Shown here: positions 41,298 to 52,336 of the stretch, piece by piece
How the letters are laid out: each line of letters starts with the position of its first letter
How positions within the stretch are numbered: the first letter of the stretch is position 1
Assembly (NCBI RefSeq): GCF_017876755.1
Contig: NZ_JAGIOO010000001.1
Coordinates: 6,619,786-6,683,785 of the forward strand
Source: Crossiella equi
GTDB taxonomy: Bacteria; Actinomycetota; Actinomycetes; Mycobacteriales; Pseudonocardiaceae
Direction: 5' to 3'
Length of the DNA: 64,000 nucleotides
Program-made: the position numbers and the translations under genes
Notes under the pieces: model-generated
Databases searched by the model: none
What the model was told of the DNA's origin: nothing
The model's input: only the letters and a program-made list of their open reading frames with translations

Positions 41298-41329
41298 CGT
41301 GCCCTGACTGAAGTTCCAGTCAGGGCACG
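41298..41329. terminator. Bidirectional terminator between ftsI and lexA
   Basis: Perfect 13-bp stem: left arm 41298-41310, six-base loop 41311-41316, right arm 41317-41329. It starts 9 bases after the ftsI stop and lies 25 bases beyond the convergent lexA stop. Its apical part, TGACTG-N6-CAGTCA, shares its sequence with the palindromes near the usp gene. Confidence 0.85.
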
Positions 41330-41354
41330 AAGAGCCTGTGCTGTTCAGAGCCGG

Positions 41355-42101
41355 TCAGAGGCGGCGCAGCACCGCCACCACCTTGCCCAGGATCTTGGCC
41401 TCGTCGCCGAGGATGGGCTCATAGGCGGGGTTGTGCGGCATCAGCCACACGTGCCCGTCACGCCGCTTGAACGTCTTGACCGTGGCCTCGCCGTCGATCA
41501 TGGCGGCGACCACGTCGCCGTTCTCGGCGTCGGGCTGCTGGCGCACCGCCACCCAGTCGCCGTTGGTGATCGCGGCGTCGACCATGGAGTCGCCGACGAC
41601 CTTGAGCAGGAACAGCGAGCCCTCGCCGACCAGCTCCTTGGGCAGCGGGAAGACCTCCTCCACCGACTCCTCCGCCAGGATCGGGCCACCGGCGGCGATG
41701 CGGCCGACCACCGGGACGTAGGTGGGGCTCGGCCGGTCGAACTCCGGCTCCTCCTCGCCCTCGGGCGAGCGCACGCCGTAGGCGCGCGGGCGGTTGGCGT
41801 CGCGGCGCAGGTAGCCCTTGCGTTCCAGCGCGCGCAGCTGGTGGGCCACCGAGCTGGTGGAGTTGAGCCCGACCGCCTCACCGATCTCGCGGATGCTGGG
41901 CGGGTAGCCGAAGCGCTCCAGCCAGTCCTTGATGACCTCGAGCACCTTGCTCTGCCGCGGTGTGAGACCGGCCAGCTCCGCGCCTTCGGAGACCGGCTCG
42001 GGTAGCACGTGCACCTCGGCGCGGCGGCCCTCGGCGGTCTCAGCCGCCGCCGGTGCCGCACCGGCCGTAGGAACAGGCTCCTTGGTCGTCTCGCGTGCCA
42101 C
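41355..42101 (-). CDS. lexA: SOS repressor LexA
   Basis: A 248-residue repressor/protease. The winged helix is [56 protein letters not shown] (about 46-101). The autocleavage site is Ala137-Gly138 in GRIAAGG, the catalytic Ser172 is in GDSMVDAAI and Lys209 in EATVKTFKR. An extra N-terminal segment of about 40 residues is common in actinobacteria. The start is GTG 42101 after GGAGG. SOS boxes are in the intergenic region shared with the divergent LysM gene. Confidence 0.96.
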   Translation of the reverse strand: MARETTKEPVPTAGAAPAAAETAEGRRAEVHVLPEPVSEGAELAGLTPRQSKVLEVIKDWLERFGYPPSIREIGEAVGLNSTSSVAHQLRALERKGYLRRDANRPRAYGVRSPEGEEEPEFDRPSPTYVPVVGRIAAGGPILAEESVEEVFPLPKELVGEGSLFLLKVVGDSMVDAAITNGDWVAVRQQPDAENGDVVAAMIDGEATVKTFKRRDGHVWLMPHNPAYEPILGDEAKILGKVVAVLRRL

Positions 42102-42184
42102 GGTCGTGCCTCCGCATCGCAGGTGAAATCAGGCGCATCGCAGGTGAACTCAGGTTCGAACGGTAGTCGGGCGGCGGGCGGAGA

Positions 42185-42200
42185 TCAAACGGGTGTTCGA
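42185..42200 (-). promoter_or_regulatory. SOS box, lexA side
   Basis: TCAAACGGGTGTTCGA: SOS box TCGAAC-N4-GTTCGA with one mismatch in the left arm, 84 bp upstream of the lexA start. Likely LexA autoregulation. Confidence 0.7.
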
Positions 42201-42264
42201 AAGACACGCCGCAAATGCTTCAAATCGCGTCGCCGTGGTGGTAGACATTCGCACGGACGTTCGA

Positions 42265-42280
42265 TCGAACACCCGTTCGA
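42265..42280 (+). promoter_or_regulatory. SOS box, LysM-gene side
   Basis: TCGAACACCCGTTCGA is a perfect match to the actinobacterial SOS box, 43 bp upstream of the LysM protein's ATG. Confidence 0.88.
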
Positions 42281-42322
42281 TCGGCGTTCGGACAGAGATC
42301 CGGTCGCGTGGATGGAGTTGTC

Positions 42323-42820
42323 ATGACTGCGCTCGCACACACCGAAACCGCGGAGCGGCAGGCCGGATCGGGCCATGTGCCCACGCAGGTGGCGTTGCAG
42401 CGGCGGAGCACCCGCGTGCGCCGCGCCGTCGACCACACCCGCCCCCAGGGGCGGCCCGACGCCGAGCCGGCCGTGGGAGCGGGCGGCCGGGTCATCGCCA
42501 GCTGCGGCGCGTCCCGCCGCACCGGCTGGCTGGGCATGGTGGTGGTCGCCGTGCTGACCGCGCTGGTGGTGCTGGGTCTGGGCATGCTGGCGGAGCTGAG
42601 GTTCTCCTCGGTCACCGGGCCGCTGCCCGCCAAGACCATGCTGACCGAGCTCGGTGCGGGCGAGACCCTGACCGACCTGGCCCGGCGGATCGCGCCGGAG
42701 CACGAGCCGGCCGAGGTGGTCGCGCGCATCCACGAGCTCAACTCCTCGCTGTCCAACGGCCCGCACGCGGGTCAGCCGCTGTGGGTGCCGGACCTGGACG
42801 CGCCGTCGGCGCGGCCCTGA
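42323..42820 (+). CDS. SOS-induced LysM protein, Rv2719c/ChiZ-like
   Basis: A 165-residue bitopic protein: basic cytoplasmic region (1-68), one TM (about 69-90, LGMVVVAVLTALVVLGLGML) and an extracytoplasmic LysM-like domain (MLTELGAGETLTDLARRIAPEHEPAEVVARIHELNSSL, ending in PLWVPDL). Position (divergent from lexA) and size match mycobacterial Rv2719c, a DNA-damage-induced cell wall hydrolase that delays division. I use ATG 42323 (GGAG five bases upstream); GTG 42308 is possible. Strongly predicted LexA target. Whether this protein hydrolyses anything is unproven. Confidence 0.85.
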   Translation: MTALAHTETAERQAGSGHVPTQVALQRRSTRVRRAVDHTRPQGRPDAEPAVGAGGRVIASCGASRRTGWLGMVVVAVLTALVVLGLGMLAELRFSSVTGPLPAKTMLTELGAGETLTDLARRIAPEHEPAEVVARIHELNSSLSNGPHAGQPLWVPDLDAPSARP

Positions 42821-42837
42821 CGCTTCCCGGCGGGTGC

Positions 42838-42870
42838 GGGGGCGGTCGAGAGGGCTTCTCGGCCGTCCCC
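42838..42870 (+). terminator. Terminator after the LysM gene
   Basis: Arms 42838-42851 and 42857-42870 pair over 14 bp with two G-U wobbles and a five-base loop, starting 17 bases after the stop codon. Confidence 0.7.
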
Positions 42871-43095
42871 GTCGTCGTGTGCCGACCCCGTCCTCGTTGG
42901 TGGGCCGGGCCGCCGCGATACCCTCGCCGAGGCCTCCGGTGGGATGTTCTCCCGGACCACCGTCCGGCCGGTCACGGAGCCGGACCGCGTGCTCGCCGCC
43001 CGCGAACACCGCAGCTCCCCGAGGGGCCGCTGTCACCTGTTGGCGTGAACCAGCGCGCGCGGGTGAAACGCGTGTGTTGCGATGCGCGGGTCAAC

Positions 43096-43143
43096 TTGCT
43101 TCCGCCGTCCGCGCGGCCTAGGTTCTACCCCTACATCTAGTAG
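43096..43143 (+). promoter_or_regulatory. nrdR-nrdJ promoter with NrdR box
   Basis: -35 TTGCTT (43096-43101), 17-bp spacer, -10 TAGGTT (43119-43124). The expected start point falls in CTACATCTAG (43131-43140), which fits the NrdR box core C-w-A-t-A-T-a-T-w-G at 8 of 10 positions including the fixed C/A/AT/T/G. Only one box is clear, whereas NrdR usually binds two. The rest of the 391-bp gap between the LysM gene and nrdR has no gene. Confidence 0.6.
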
Positions 43144-43211
43144 TTGCCCCCGCGTCGTCATCCCACTTGTTGGGGTTTCGACCGGTGTGGTGTGGGGAAG
43201 GGGCGAGGGCT

Positions 43212-43697
43212 GTGCGGTGTCCGTTCTGTCGACACTCGGACTCCCGGGTGGTGGACTCCCGTGAGGTCGACGAGGGGCAGGTCATCCGTCGCCGCCGTTC
43301 CTGTTCCCAGTGCAGCCGACGGTTCACCACGGTCGAGGAGGCCGTGCTGGCCGTCGTCAAGCGTTCCGGCGTCACCGAGCCCTTCAGCCGGGAGAAGGTG
43401 GCGCGTGGCGTGAGCCGGGCGTGCCAGGGCCGCCCGGTCAACGAGGACGAGCTGGCGCTGCTGGCACAGCAGGTGGAGGAGGCGATCCGCTCCACCGGCG
43501 TCGCCGAGGTGCCCAGCCACGAGGTGGGCCTGGCCATCCTTGGTCCGCTCCGTGAGCTGGACGAGGTGGCCTACCTGCGGTTCGCCAGCGTCTACCGGTC
43601 CTTCTCCTCGGTGGAGGACTTCGAGAAGGAAATCCTCGACCTCCGCACGGCCAAGGCGCCGGCCGCGGAGGACGAGCAGGCCGAAAGCAAGGGATGA
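43212..43697 (+). CDS. nrdR: Ribonucleotide reductase repressor NrdR
   Basis: A 161-residue repressor. N-terminal zinc ribbon [42 protein letters not shown] (CxxC at 3-6 and 31-34), then the ATP-cone domain ([24 protein letters not shown], ending near 138). It senses dATP/ATP and represses reductase genes, here its own operon with nrdJ. The start GTG 43212 follows GGGGAAGGGGCGAGG. Confidence 0.96.
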   Translation: MRCPFCRHSDSRVVDSREVDEGQVIRRRRSCSQCSRRFTTVEEAVLAVVKRSGVTEPFSREKVARGVSRACQGRPVNEDELALLAQQVEEAIRSTGVAEVPSHEVGLAILGPLRELDEVAYLRFASVYRSFSSVEDFEKEILDLRTAKAPAAEDEQAESKG

Positions 43698-43867
43698 CCA
43701 GCCAGGAGCAGCGCCCGAGCAGGCGCGCCAAGAGCGGAGCGGCCGCGACTACCCGGGGTGCGGGGAAGAAGAGCGCGGCGAAGAGCAGTCTTGCCGGACC
43801 GAAGCGGACGGGGTCACCGGACGGGGCCGGACGTACGGCAGCAGCGAGCGAGGGAGAGCAGAAGGTC

Positions 43868-46699
<2,832 letters not shown>

Positions 46700-46712
46700 C
46701 CGGTAGCCCGTG

Positions 46713-46745
46713 ACGGGGTGCCCACCGACCTGGTGGGCACCCCGT
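46713..46745 (+). terminator. Terminator after nrdJ
   Basis: Perfect 14-bp stem: arms 46713-46726 and 46732-46745 with a five-base loop, 13 bases after the nrdJ stop, followed by TCGCTTG. Confidence 0.85.
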
Positions 46746-46858
46746 TCGCTTGTGCCCGGGGGCTGTCCCCACCAGAGACGGTGCCGCGCACCGGATGGAT
46801 CACGGGCGACGGCGCGCGCAGGCTGAGCACGTCCGCTCACCGTGTGAAGGGAAACCCC

Positions 46859-47677
46859 GTGCCCAGCCTCAAGTCCGCCGTCCTCGCCGCGACCGGTGCC
46901 GTCCTCGCCGCCGTCCTGCTGCCCGGCACCGCCCAGGCGATCGTGAACGGCGAGGACGCCCCGCGCGCCTACTCGTTCCTGGCCTCGATCCCGCAGACCG
47001 TGACCGACGAGAGCACCGGGAAGATCTACCGGGGCGTGTGCGGGGCCTCGCTCGTCCACCCGGGCTGGGTGCTGACCGCCGCGCACTGCGTCAACGCGGA
47101 CCTGGGCGTCCGGCCCGACGGCACCGTGCGCATCGGCAGCGCGCGCCGGGGTTCCGGGGGCGCCGTCCGGGGCATCGCGCGGGTCGTGCCGCACCCGGAC
47201 TACGTGCAGAACATGGACGGCACGGCACCCAACCGCGACGACGTGGCCCTGGTCCGCCTCGACCGCCCGGTCGCCCAGACCCCGGTCCGCATCGCCGACC
47301 GTCCCGCCGGGCCCGGCACCCCGACCCGGCTGCTCGGCTTCGGTACCACCGTCGACACCTACGACCTCGGTGCCGCGCGGTTCCCGGACCGGCTCCAGCA
47401 GCTGGCCACCCGGCTGGGCGCGGCGGCGGAGTGCGCGCCGGGCTACGCCGGGCCCACGCGGCTGTGCACGGTCAGCCCGGACCCGGCGGCGATGGCCTGC
47501 ATCGGCGACTCCGGCGGACCGCAGCTCCAGCGCGGCCGGGGCGGCCGGTGGGAGCTGGTCGGCGTCACCTCGGGTCCGGGCACCCGGCGCCCGGCCTGCG
47601 CCGGTGGTCCCGGGCTCTACACCAACGCCGCCGCCTACGTTCACTGGATCCGGGCGACGATTGCCACGATGGGCTGA
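46859..47677 (+). CDS. Secreted trypsin-like serine protease (S1)
   Basis: A 272-residue exported protease. Signal peptide about residues 1-23 (SAVLAATGAVLAAVLLPGTAQA), followed by IVNGEDAPRAYSF, which is the mature-type N-terminus almost directly after the signal, so there is little propeptide. The triad is TAAHC (His), RDDVALVRL (Asp) and CIGDSGGPQ (Ser); the usual Gln before Gly-Asp-Ser is Ile. The start is GTG 46859, after AAGGGAAA. The gene is monocistronic between the nrdJ terminator and an SDR gene 47 bp downstream. Confidence 0.9.
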   Translation: MPSLKSAVLAATGAVLAAVLLPGTAQAIVNGEDAPRAYSFLASIPQTVTDESTGKIYRGVCGASLVHPGWVLTAAHCVNADLGVRPDGTVRIGSARRGSGGAVRGIARVVPHPDYVQNMDGTAPNRDDVALVRLDRPVAQTPVRIADRPAGPGTPTRLLGFGTTVDTYDLGAARFPDRLQQLATRLGAAAECAPGYAGPTRLCTVSPDPAAMACIGDSGGPQLQRGRGGRWELVGVTSGPGTRRPACAGGPGLYTNAAAYVHWIRATIATMG

Positions 47678-47685
47678 ACTCGGAC

Positions 47686-47716
47686 TTGACCTTGACGTTG
47701 GCGGCAACGTTCGAGC
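47686..47716 (+). promoter_or_regulatory. Candidate MerR operator/promoter for the SDR gene
   Basis: TTGACC (47686-47691) followed 19 bases later by TCGAGC (47711-47716), with the inverted repeat ACGTTG-gcgg-CAACGT (47695-47710) filling the spacer. An over-long spacer holding a dyad is the hallmark of MerR-activated promoters, and the second gene of the operon encodes a MerR protein. Confidence 0.5.
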
Positions 47717-47724
47717 CTGGACCC

Positions 47725-48468
47725 ATGCACACCACGCACCACACGCGCCGCACCGTCGTCGTCACCGGCGCGGGCACCGGCATCGGCCGCGCCACCGCCC
47801 GCCTGTTCGCCACCCGGGGCGCCCGGGTGCTCGCGGTCGGCCGCCGGGCACACGTGCTCGCCGAGACCGCCGACGGCCACCCCGGCATCGAGCCGCTCGC
47901 CCTGGACATCACCGAGCCCGGGGCGCCGCGGGAGATCGTCCGGGCGGTGGGCGAGCGGCTGGACGTGCTGGTCAACAACGCGGGCGTGGTGCGCTCGGGC
48001 GCGCTCGGCGACATCAAGGCCGAGGACGCCGACACGCAGCTGGCCACCAACCTCCTCGCCCCGCTCCACCTCACCCAGGCCGCACTGCCCGTGCTCGGAC
48101 CCGGCTCGGTGGTGGTCAACGTCAGCACCGCGATCGGCCAGCGGGCCTGGCCCGGCAACTCCGTCTACGCCGCCACCAAGGCCGCCCTGGACTCCTTCAC
48201 CCGCTGCTGGGCGGTGGAGCTGGCGCCGCGCGGGGTGCGCGTGGTCGCGGTCGGACCGGGCGCGATCGACACCCCGATCGGCGACCACCAGGGCCTGTCC
48301 CCGGAGCGGAAGGCCCAGGTCCGGGAGTGGCAGCTGGCGCGCACGCCCCTGCGCCGCATCGGCACCCCGGAGGAGGTGGCCTGGGTGGTCGCGGGCCTGT
48401 CCGCCCCGGAGGCGGGCTTCGTGACCGGTGCGGTGGTACCGGTGGACGGAGGCGCGGTCGTGGGGTGA
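47725..48468 (+). CDS. Short-chain dehydrogenase/reductase
   Basis: A 247-residue classical SDR. NADP-binding VVVTGAGTGIGRATARLFA (about 11-29) with RR after the second strand suggesting NADPH; structural NNAG (in VLVNNAGVV); catalytic Ser in VNVSTAIG and YxxxK in VYAATKAAL. The C-terminus GFVTGAVVPVDGG is typical. The substrate is unknown. It starts at ATG 47725 close to the predicted promoter and is followed after 25 bp by a merR gene. Confidence 0.92.
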   Translation: MHTTHHTRRTVVVTGAGTGIGRATARLFATRGARVLAVGRRAHVLAETADGHPGIEPLALDITEPGAPREIVRAVGERLDVLVNNAGVVRSGALGDIKAEDADTQLATNLLAPLHLTQAALPVLGPGSVVVNVSTAIGQRAWPGNSVYAATKAALDSFTRCWAVELAPRGVRVVAVGPGAIDTPIGDHQGLSPERKAQVREWQLARTPLRRIGTPEEVAWVVAGLSAPEAGFVTGAVVPVDGGAVVG

Positions 48469-48493
48469 CATCCTCGCGCGGAGGAGGTGCCCG

Positions 48494-48898
48494 GTGCGGA
48501 TCGGTGAACTGGCGCGCCGCACCGGCACCACCCCGCGTGCGCTGCGCCACTACGAGCAGTCCGGACTGCTGACCTCAACCCGCGGCCCGAACGGGTACCG
48601 GGACTACCCGGAGTCAGCGGTCACGCGGGTCCGCAACATCGCCTACTTCCTCGCGGCGGGCCTGACCCTGGACGATGTGCGGGCCTTCGACAGCTGCCTG
48701 GACGGCGACGTGCGCACCGCACCCCCGTCTCCGGCCGGACTGGCGATCGCCCGCGCCCGCCTGGCTGTGCTCAACGACCGCATCGCCGCCCAGACCGCGG
48801 CCCGGGACCGTCTCGCCACCTCCCTGGCCCTCCTGGCATCGGACCCCGGTCCGACCCCGGGATCCGGCCCGCCGTCCGATGTGGCGGACACCGGCTGA
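48494..48898 (+). CDS. MerR-family regulator
   Basis: A 134-residue MerR regulator: MRIGELARRTGTTPRALRHYEQSGLLTSTRGPNGYRDYPESAVTRVRNIAYFLAAGLTLDDV (helix-turn-helix plus wing, 1-62), then a coiled-coil dimer helix (about 80-115). No effector domain and only one Cys (in FDSCLDG), so metal sensing is unlikely. The start is GTG 48494 after GGAGGAGG. It should control the SDR operon through the dyad at 47695-47710. Confidence 0.9.
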   Translation: MRIGELARRTGTTPRALRHYEQSGLLTSTRGPNGYRDYPESAVTRVRNIAYFLAAGLTLDDVRAFDSCLDGDVRTAPPSPAGLAIARARLAVLNDRIAAQTAARDRLATSLALLASDPGPTPGSGPPSDVADTG

Positions 48899-48914
48899 CC
48901 AGCACACTCCGGAC

Positions 48915-50459
48915 GTGATCAGACGTCCCCGCCACCTCGTGGTGGCTGTCGCGCTCGCCCTGGGGTGGGCGCCCGCGCTGTCGGCGGTGGTGGCCGGTGC
49001 CGCCGTCGCCAGCCCGCTGCCGCCCGTGGCCCGCTCGGTCCCAACCCCAACCCCAACCCCAACCCCGGTCTCGGTCGCCGACCCGGACCCCGAACCCACC
49101 CCGGCGGCCATCGACGCCCTCGTCCGCGAACACCTCGACACCACCGGCCTGCCCGGCGCGGCCGTCGCCGTCACCCGGGGCACGCGGGTGCTGCACGCCG
49201 CCGGGTACGGCCGCACCGCCGACGGCCAGCCGGTCACCGCGCACACGCCGATGGCGGTCGCCTCGCTCAGCAAGTCGATCACCGCGCTGGCCGTGCTGCG
49301 GCTCGTCGAGGCCGGTCGGGTGCGCCTGGACCACCCGGTCCGCGAGTACCTGCCCGAGTTCACCATGGCCGACCCCCGGGCGGACGCCATCACCGTCCGG
49401 CAGCTGCTCGACCAGACCTCAGGGCTGTCCGACACCACCTTCCCCAGCTTCAGCAGAACGCGCCCGAACAGCCTGGCCGAGTCCGTCGCCGGGTTGCGCG
49501 GCGCGCGCCTGGCCGCCGATCCCGGGACACGCTGGGAGTACTACAACGTCAACGCCCAGGTCGCCGCCCGGCTGGTCGAGGTGGTCAGCGGCCAGGGGTT
49601 CGCCGACCACCTCCGCGCGCACGTGTTCGGTCCGCTCGGCATGGCCGACAGCAGCGCCGTGGACACCGAGGACGACCTGCCGCCATCGGCCGCGGGGCAT
49701 CTCAAGCTGTTCGACCACGCGGTCGCCCTCCCCGAACCGCCCGGGTTCGGCGGCGGCTCCGGCGGGGTGCTCAGTTCCGCGCACGACCTCGCCGCCTGGC
49801 TCATCGCCCAGAACAACGGCGGCCGCGGCGCCAACGGCACCGCTGTGCTGAGCCCCGAGCTCATCGCCGTCTCGCACACGCCGTCCCCGCCCGCCCGCGA
49901 CTACGCCCTCGGCTGGACGGTCGGCCGCACCCCGGCCGGAGCGACCCGCATCGCGCACGGCGGCGACCTGTTCACCGCCACCGCCTACCAGGCCCTGCTC
50001 CCGGACTCCGGCTACGGCATCGCCGTCCTGGCCAACACCGGCACCGCCTACGGCGAGGCCCCCGCCCTGGCCGGTCGCCTGCTGGCCCTGCTGGAAAACC
50101 GCCCGGTCCCGGCACCCACCTCACCCGGCGTCCTGGTCGACTGGGTCGTGCTCGGGCTCGCGGTGCTCGTGCTGCTGCTCGCGGTGCGGGGCGTGCGCCG
50201 CGCCCGTCGCTGGGCCGAGGCGCGCACCGGCGTCCTGGGCACCGCCCTCCGCCTGCTCCCGCACACTCTGCCGGTGCTGTTCCCGCTGACCGTGCACCAC
50301 GTGGTCAGCGTGCTCTACCGGGGCCGCGACGTGACCTGGCTCCAGGTGCACTACCTGTATGCCAGCGGCATGCTGCTCGTATACATCTTGTGTGCGGCTT
50401 GTACAACGATCTTGGCGGCCCGGCTCACCGCGCTAGTCCGGCTTCGTAGCCCGCGATGA
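48915..50459 (+). CDS. Secreted beta-lactamase-fold serine hydrolase with C-terminal membrane domain
   Basis: A 514-residue protein of the class C beta-lactamase/DD-peptidase-like family. Signal peptide (about 1-32), a PTPTPTPTP linker encoded by four CCAACC repeats (49041-49064), then the hydrolase domain with SxxK in ASLSKSITA, YxN in YYNVNAQ and HGG in RIAHGGDLF. After residue 390 come three or four TM segments (VDWVVLGLAVLVLLLAVRG onward), anchoring it with the catalytic domain outside. Natural substrate unknown. The start is GTG 48915; its 3' end overlaps the response regulator gene by 35 bp, antisense. Confidence 0.85.
   Translation: MIRRPRHLVVAVALALGWAPALSAVVAGAAVASPLPPVARSVPTPTPTPTPVSVADPDPEPTPAAIDALVREHLDTTGLPGAAVAVTRGTRVLHAAGYGRTADGQPVTAHTPMAVASLSKSITALAVLRLVEAGRVRLDHPVREYLPEFTMADPRADAITVRQLLDQTSGLSDTTFPSFSRTRPNSLAESVAGLRGARLAADPGTRWEYYNVNAQVAARLVEVVSGQGFADHLRAHVFGPLGMADSSAVDTEDDLPPSAAGHLKLFDHAVALPEPPGFGGGSGGVLSSAHDLAAWLIAQNNGGRGANGTAVLSPELIAVSHTPSPPARDYALGWTVGRTPAGATRIAHGGDLFTATAYQALLPDSGYGIAVLANTGTAYGEAPALAGRLLALLENRPVPAPTSPGVLVDWVVLGLAVLVLLLAVRGVRRARRWAEARTGVLGTALRLLPHTLPVLFPLTVHHVVSVLYRGRDVTWLQVHYLYASGMLLVYILCAACTTILAARLTALVRLRSPR
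49041..49064 (+). repeat. Hexanucleotide repeat in coding sequence
   Basis: Four copies of CCAACC, encoding a Pro-Thr linker. Copy changes would keep the reading frame, so only linker length would vary. Confidence 0.8.
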
Positions 50460-51081
50460 CGAGCTGGGCGCGGTCCCGGGCCCCGAGCTTGGCCATCAGC
50501 CGGCCGATGTGGGTCTTCACCGTGCCGCGGCTCAGGTGCAGGTGCTCCTGGATCTCGGTGTTGGACAGCCCCTGGGTGATCAGCACCAGCACCTCGCGCT
50601 CCCGCCCGGTGACGCCGTCCAGCGCGCGCACCGGGCGGCCGGGGGCGGGCGCGGAACGGGTGAACTCGGCGATCAGCCGCCGTGTGACGCTCGGCGCGAG
50701 CAGCGACTCCCCGCCCGCGACCACCCGGATCGCCTCCAGCAACCGCCCGGGCGGGGTGTCCTTGAGCAGGAACCCGCTGGCCCCGGCGCGCAGCGCGCGG
50801 AAGACGTAGTCGTCGAGGTCGAACGTGGTCAGCACCAGCACCCGGGGTGCCCCGGGCCGGGCGGTGATCCGGGCGGTCGCCGCCACCCCGTCCAGCACGG
50901 GCATCCGGATGTCCATGAGCACGAGGTCCACGTCCCCGCGCGCGGCCAGCTCGACGGCCTCCTGCCCGTTCGCCGCCTCCCCGGTGACGATCATGCCGGG
51001 CGTGGCGTCCAGGAGCAGCCGCAGCGTCCCGCGCAGCAGCACCTCGTCGTCGGCGAGCACCACCCGCACCGGCTCAGCCAC
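50425..51081 (-). CDS. NarL-type response regulator
   Basis: A 218-residue regulator: receiver domain (DDE at about 10-12, phospho-acceptor Asp in LVLMDIRMPVLDG, LKD in FLLKDTPPGRLLEAI) and LuxR-type helix-turn-helix (VTGREREVLVLITQGLSNTEIQEHLHLSRGTVKTHIGRLMAKLG). Start GTG 51081 overlaps the kinase gene's stop by 8 bp, so it pairs with that kinase. The target is unknown. Confidence 0.93.
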   Translation of the reverse strand: MAEPVRVVLADDEVLLRGTLRLLLDATPGMIVTGEAANGQEAVELAARGDVDLVLMDIRMPVLDGVAATARITARPGAPRVLVLTTFDLDDYVFRALRAGASGFLLKDTPPGRLLEAIRVVAGGESLLAPSVTRRLIAEFTRSAPAPGRPVRALDGVTGREREVLVLITQGLSNTEIQEHLHLSRGTVKTHIGRLMAKLGARDRAQLVIAGYEAGLAR

Positions 51082-52336
51082 CGGCGGCCTCCCCGAACGG
51101 AAGCCGCGCCCGCACCTGGAAACCCCCGCCGAGCCGGGGTCCCGCGGCCACGGACCCGCCGTGCAGGGCGGCCCGCTCCCGCATGCCGACCAGCCCGAAC
51201 CCCTGGCCACCCGGCCCGGAGCCGCCACCGTCGTCAGCCACCTCGACCACGACCTCACCCCCGGCCACCTCGACCGACACCCGGCACCGGGCGGCCCCGG
51301 CGTGCCGCAGCACATTGGTCAACGCCTCCTGCACGATCCGCTGCACCGACACCCGCACCGCCGCCGGAACCCCGTCCAGGCCATCGCCGACAACCTCGAC
51401 CTCCAGCCCGGCGACGCGGGCGTCCTGGACGAGTCGCGCCAGGTCAACGGCCTCCGGTACGGCGTCGCCAGGATCACGCAGCGAGCCCAGCACGGAACGC
51501 ACGTCCGCGAGGGCCCGCCTGCTGATCTCCTCGATCTCCGCGAGCGCCACCCGCTCCTGACCAGGCTGGCGGTCCGCGAGGTGGATCGCTACGGAGGCGC
51601 GCAACGCGATGAGGCTGAGGTTGTGGCCGACCACGTCGTGGATGTCCCGCGCGATCCGCAACCGCTCCGCGACCACGGCCCGCTCCTCCCGCAACGCGGT
51701 CACCACCGCCGCGTGCGCCCGCCGCCCGTGCACCACCCGCGCGAGGGCCCACGCCCCCGACAACACCACCCACCCGTAGACGAAGGAGCTGCCGGGCGTC
51801 GACCCGAACGACTCGACCCCCGGCACCCCGGGCGGCCCGGTCAGCACCGCCACCACCCCGGCAGCGCTGAACGCCCCGATCACCAGGGCAAGCACGCCCC
51901 CGGCCACCCGGGCCGAAGCCTGCACACAACCTGTGTACAACGCGTATGCCACGGCGAACACGAGCACATCGGCGCTGACCCCGACCGCGATCCCCGCGGC
52001 ACCGACGCCGAGCACCACCGCCAGCACGGCGATCGGCCAACGACGCCGAACCGCGAGCGGCAGCCCCACCAGCGCGGCCAGCGCCCAGATCCAGACCGGG
52101 GGCAACGCGGACGCGGCGCCGGGCCCGACCGTGCCGCGCAACCCGGCCGCGGTCACCACCGCCAGGGCGGCCAACCCGTCCAGGACAAGCAGTGTGCGCG
52201 GGCCGAGCCGGGGATTCCAGGACACGCGGGGACGGTAACCGGCCCCCGAACCGCCCGCATCGGACCCAGGTCCGACGCCGACGCCGACGCCGCCGCCACC
52301 CGCCGGTCCGCGGCGGAAGCCGTGCGGCACTCGCAT
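51074..52336 (-). CDS. NarL-partner sensor histidine kinase (HisKA_3)
   Basis: A 420-residue kinase. Residues 1-36 are Gly/Val low complexity, encoded partly by GACGCC repeats near 52270; four or five TM segments follow (about 45-190). The HisKA_3 helix is RLRIARDIHDVVGHNLSLIALRASVAI, with His in RDIHD as the phospho-acceptor, and the ATPase has VQEALTNVLRHAGA and GFGLVGMRERAALHGG. No recognisable extracellular sensor domain. Start: ATG 52336 with AAGGA; GTG 52225 is possible and would remove the Gly-rich stretch. Confidence 0.88.
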   Translation of the reverse strand: MRVPHGFRRGPAGGGGVGVGVGPGSDAGGSGAGYRPRVSWNPRLGPRTLLVLDGLAALAVVTAAGLRGTVGPGAASALPPVWIWALAALVGLPLAVRRRWPIAVLAVVLGVGAAGIAVGVSADVLVFAVAYALYTGCVQASARVAGGVLALVIGAFSAAGVVAVLTGPPGVPGVESFGSTPGSSFVYGWVVLSGAWALARVVHGRRAHAAVVTALREERAVVAERLRIARDIHDVVGHNLSLIALRASVAIHLADRQPGQERVALAEIEEISRRALADVRSVLGSLRDPGDAVPEAVDLARLVQDARVAGLEVEVVGDGLDGVPAAVRVSVQRIVQEALTNVLRHAGAARCRVSVEVAGGEVVVEVADDGGGSGPGGQGFGLVGMRERAALHGGSVAAGPRLGGGFQVRARLPFGEAAGG

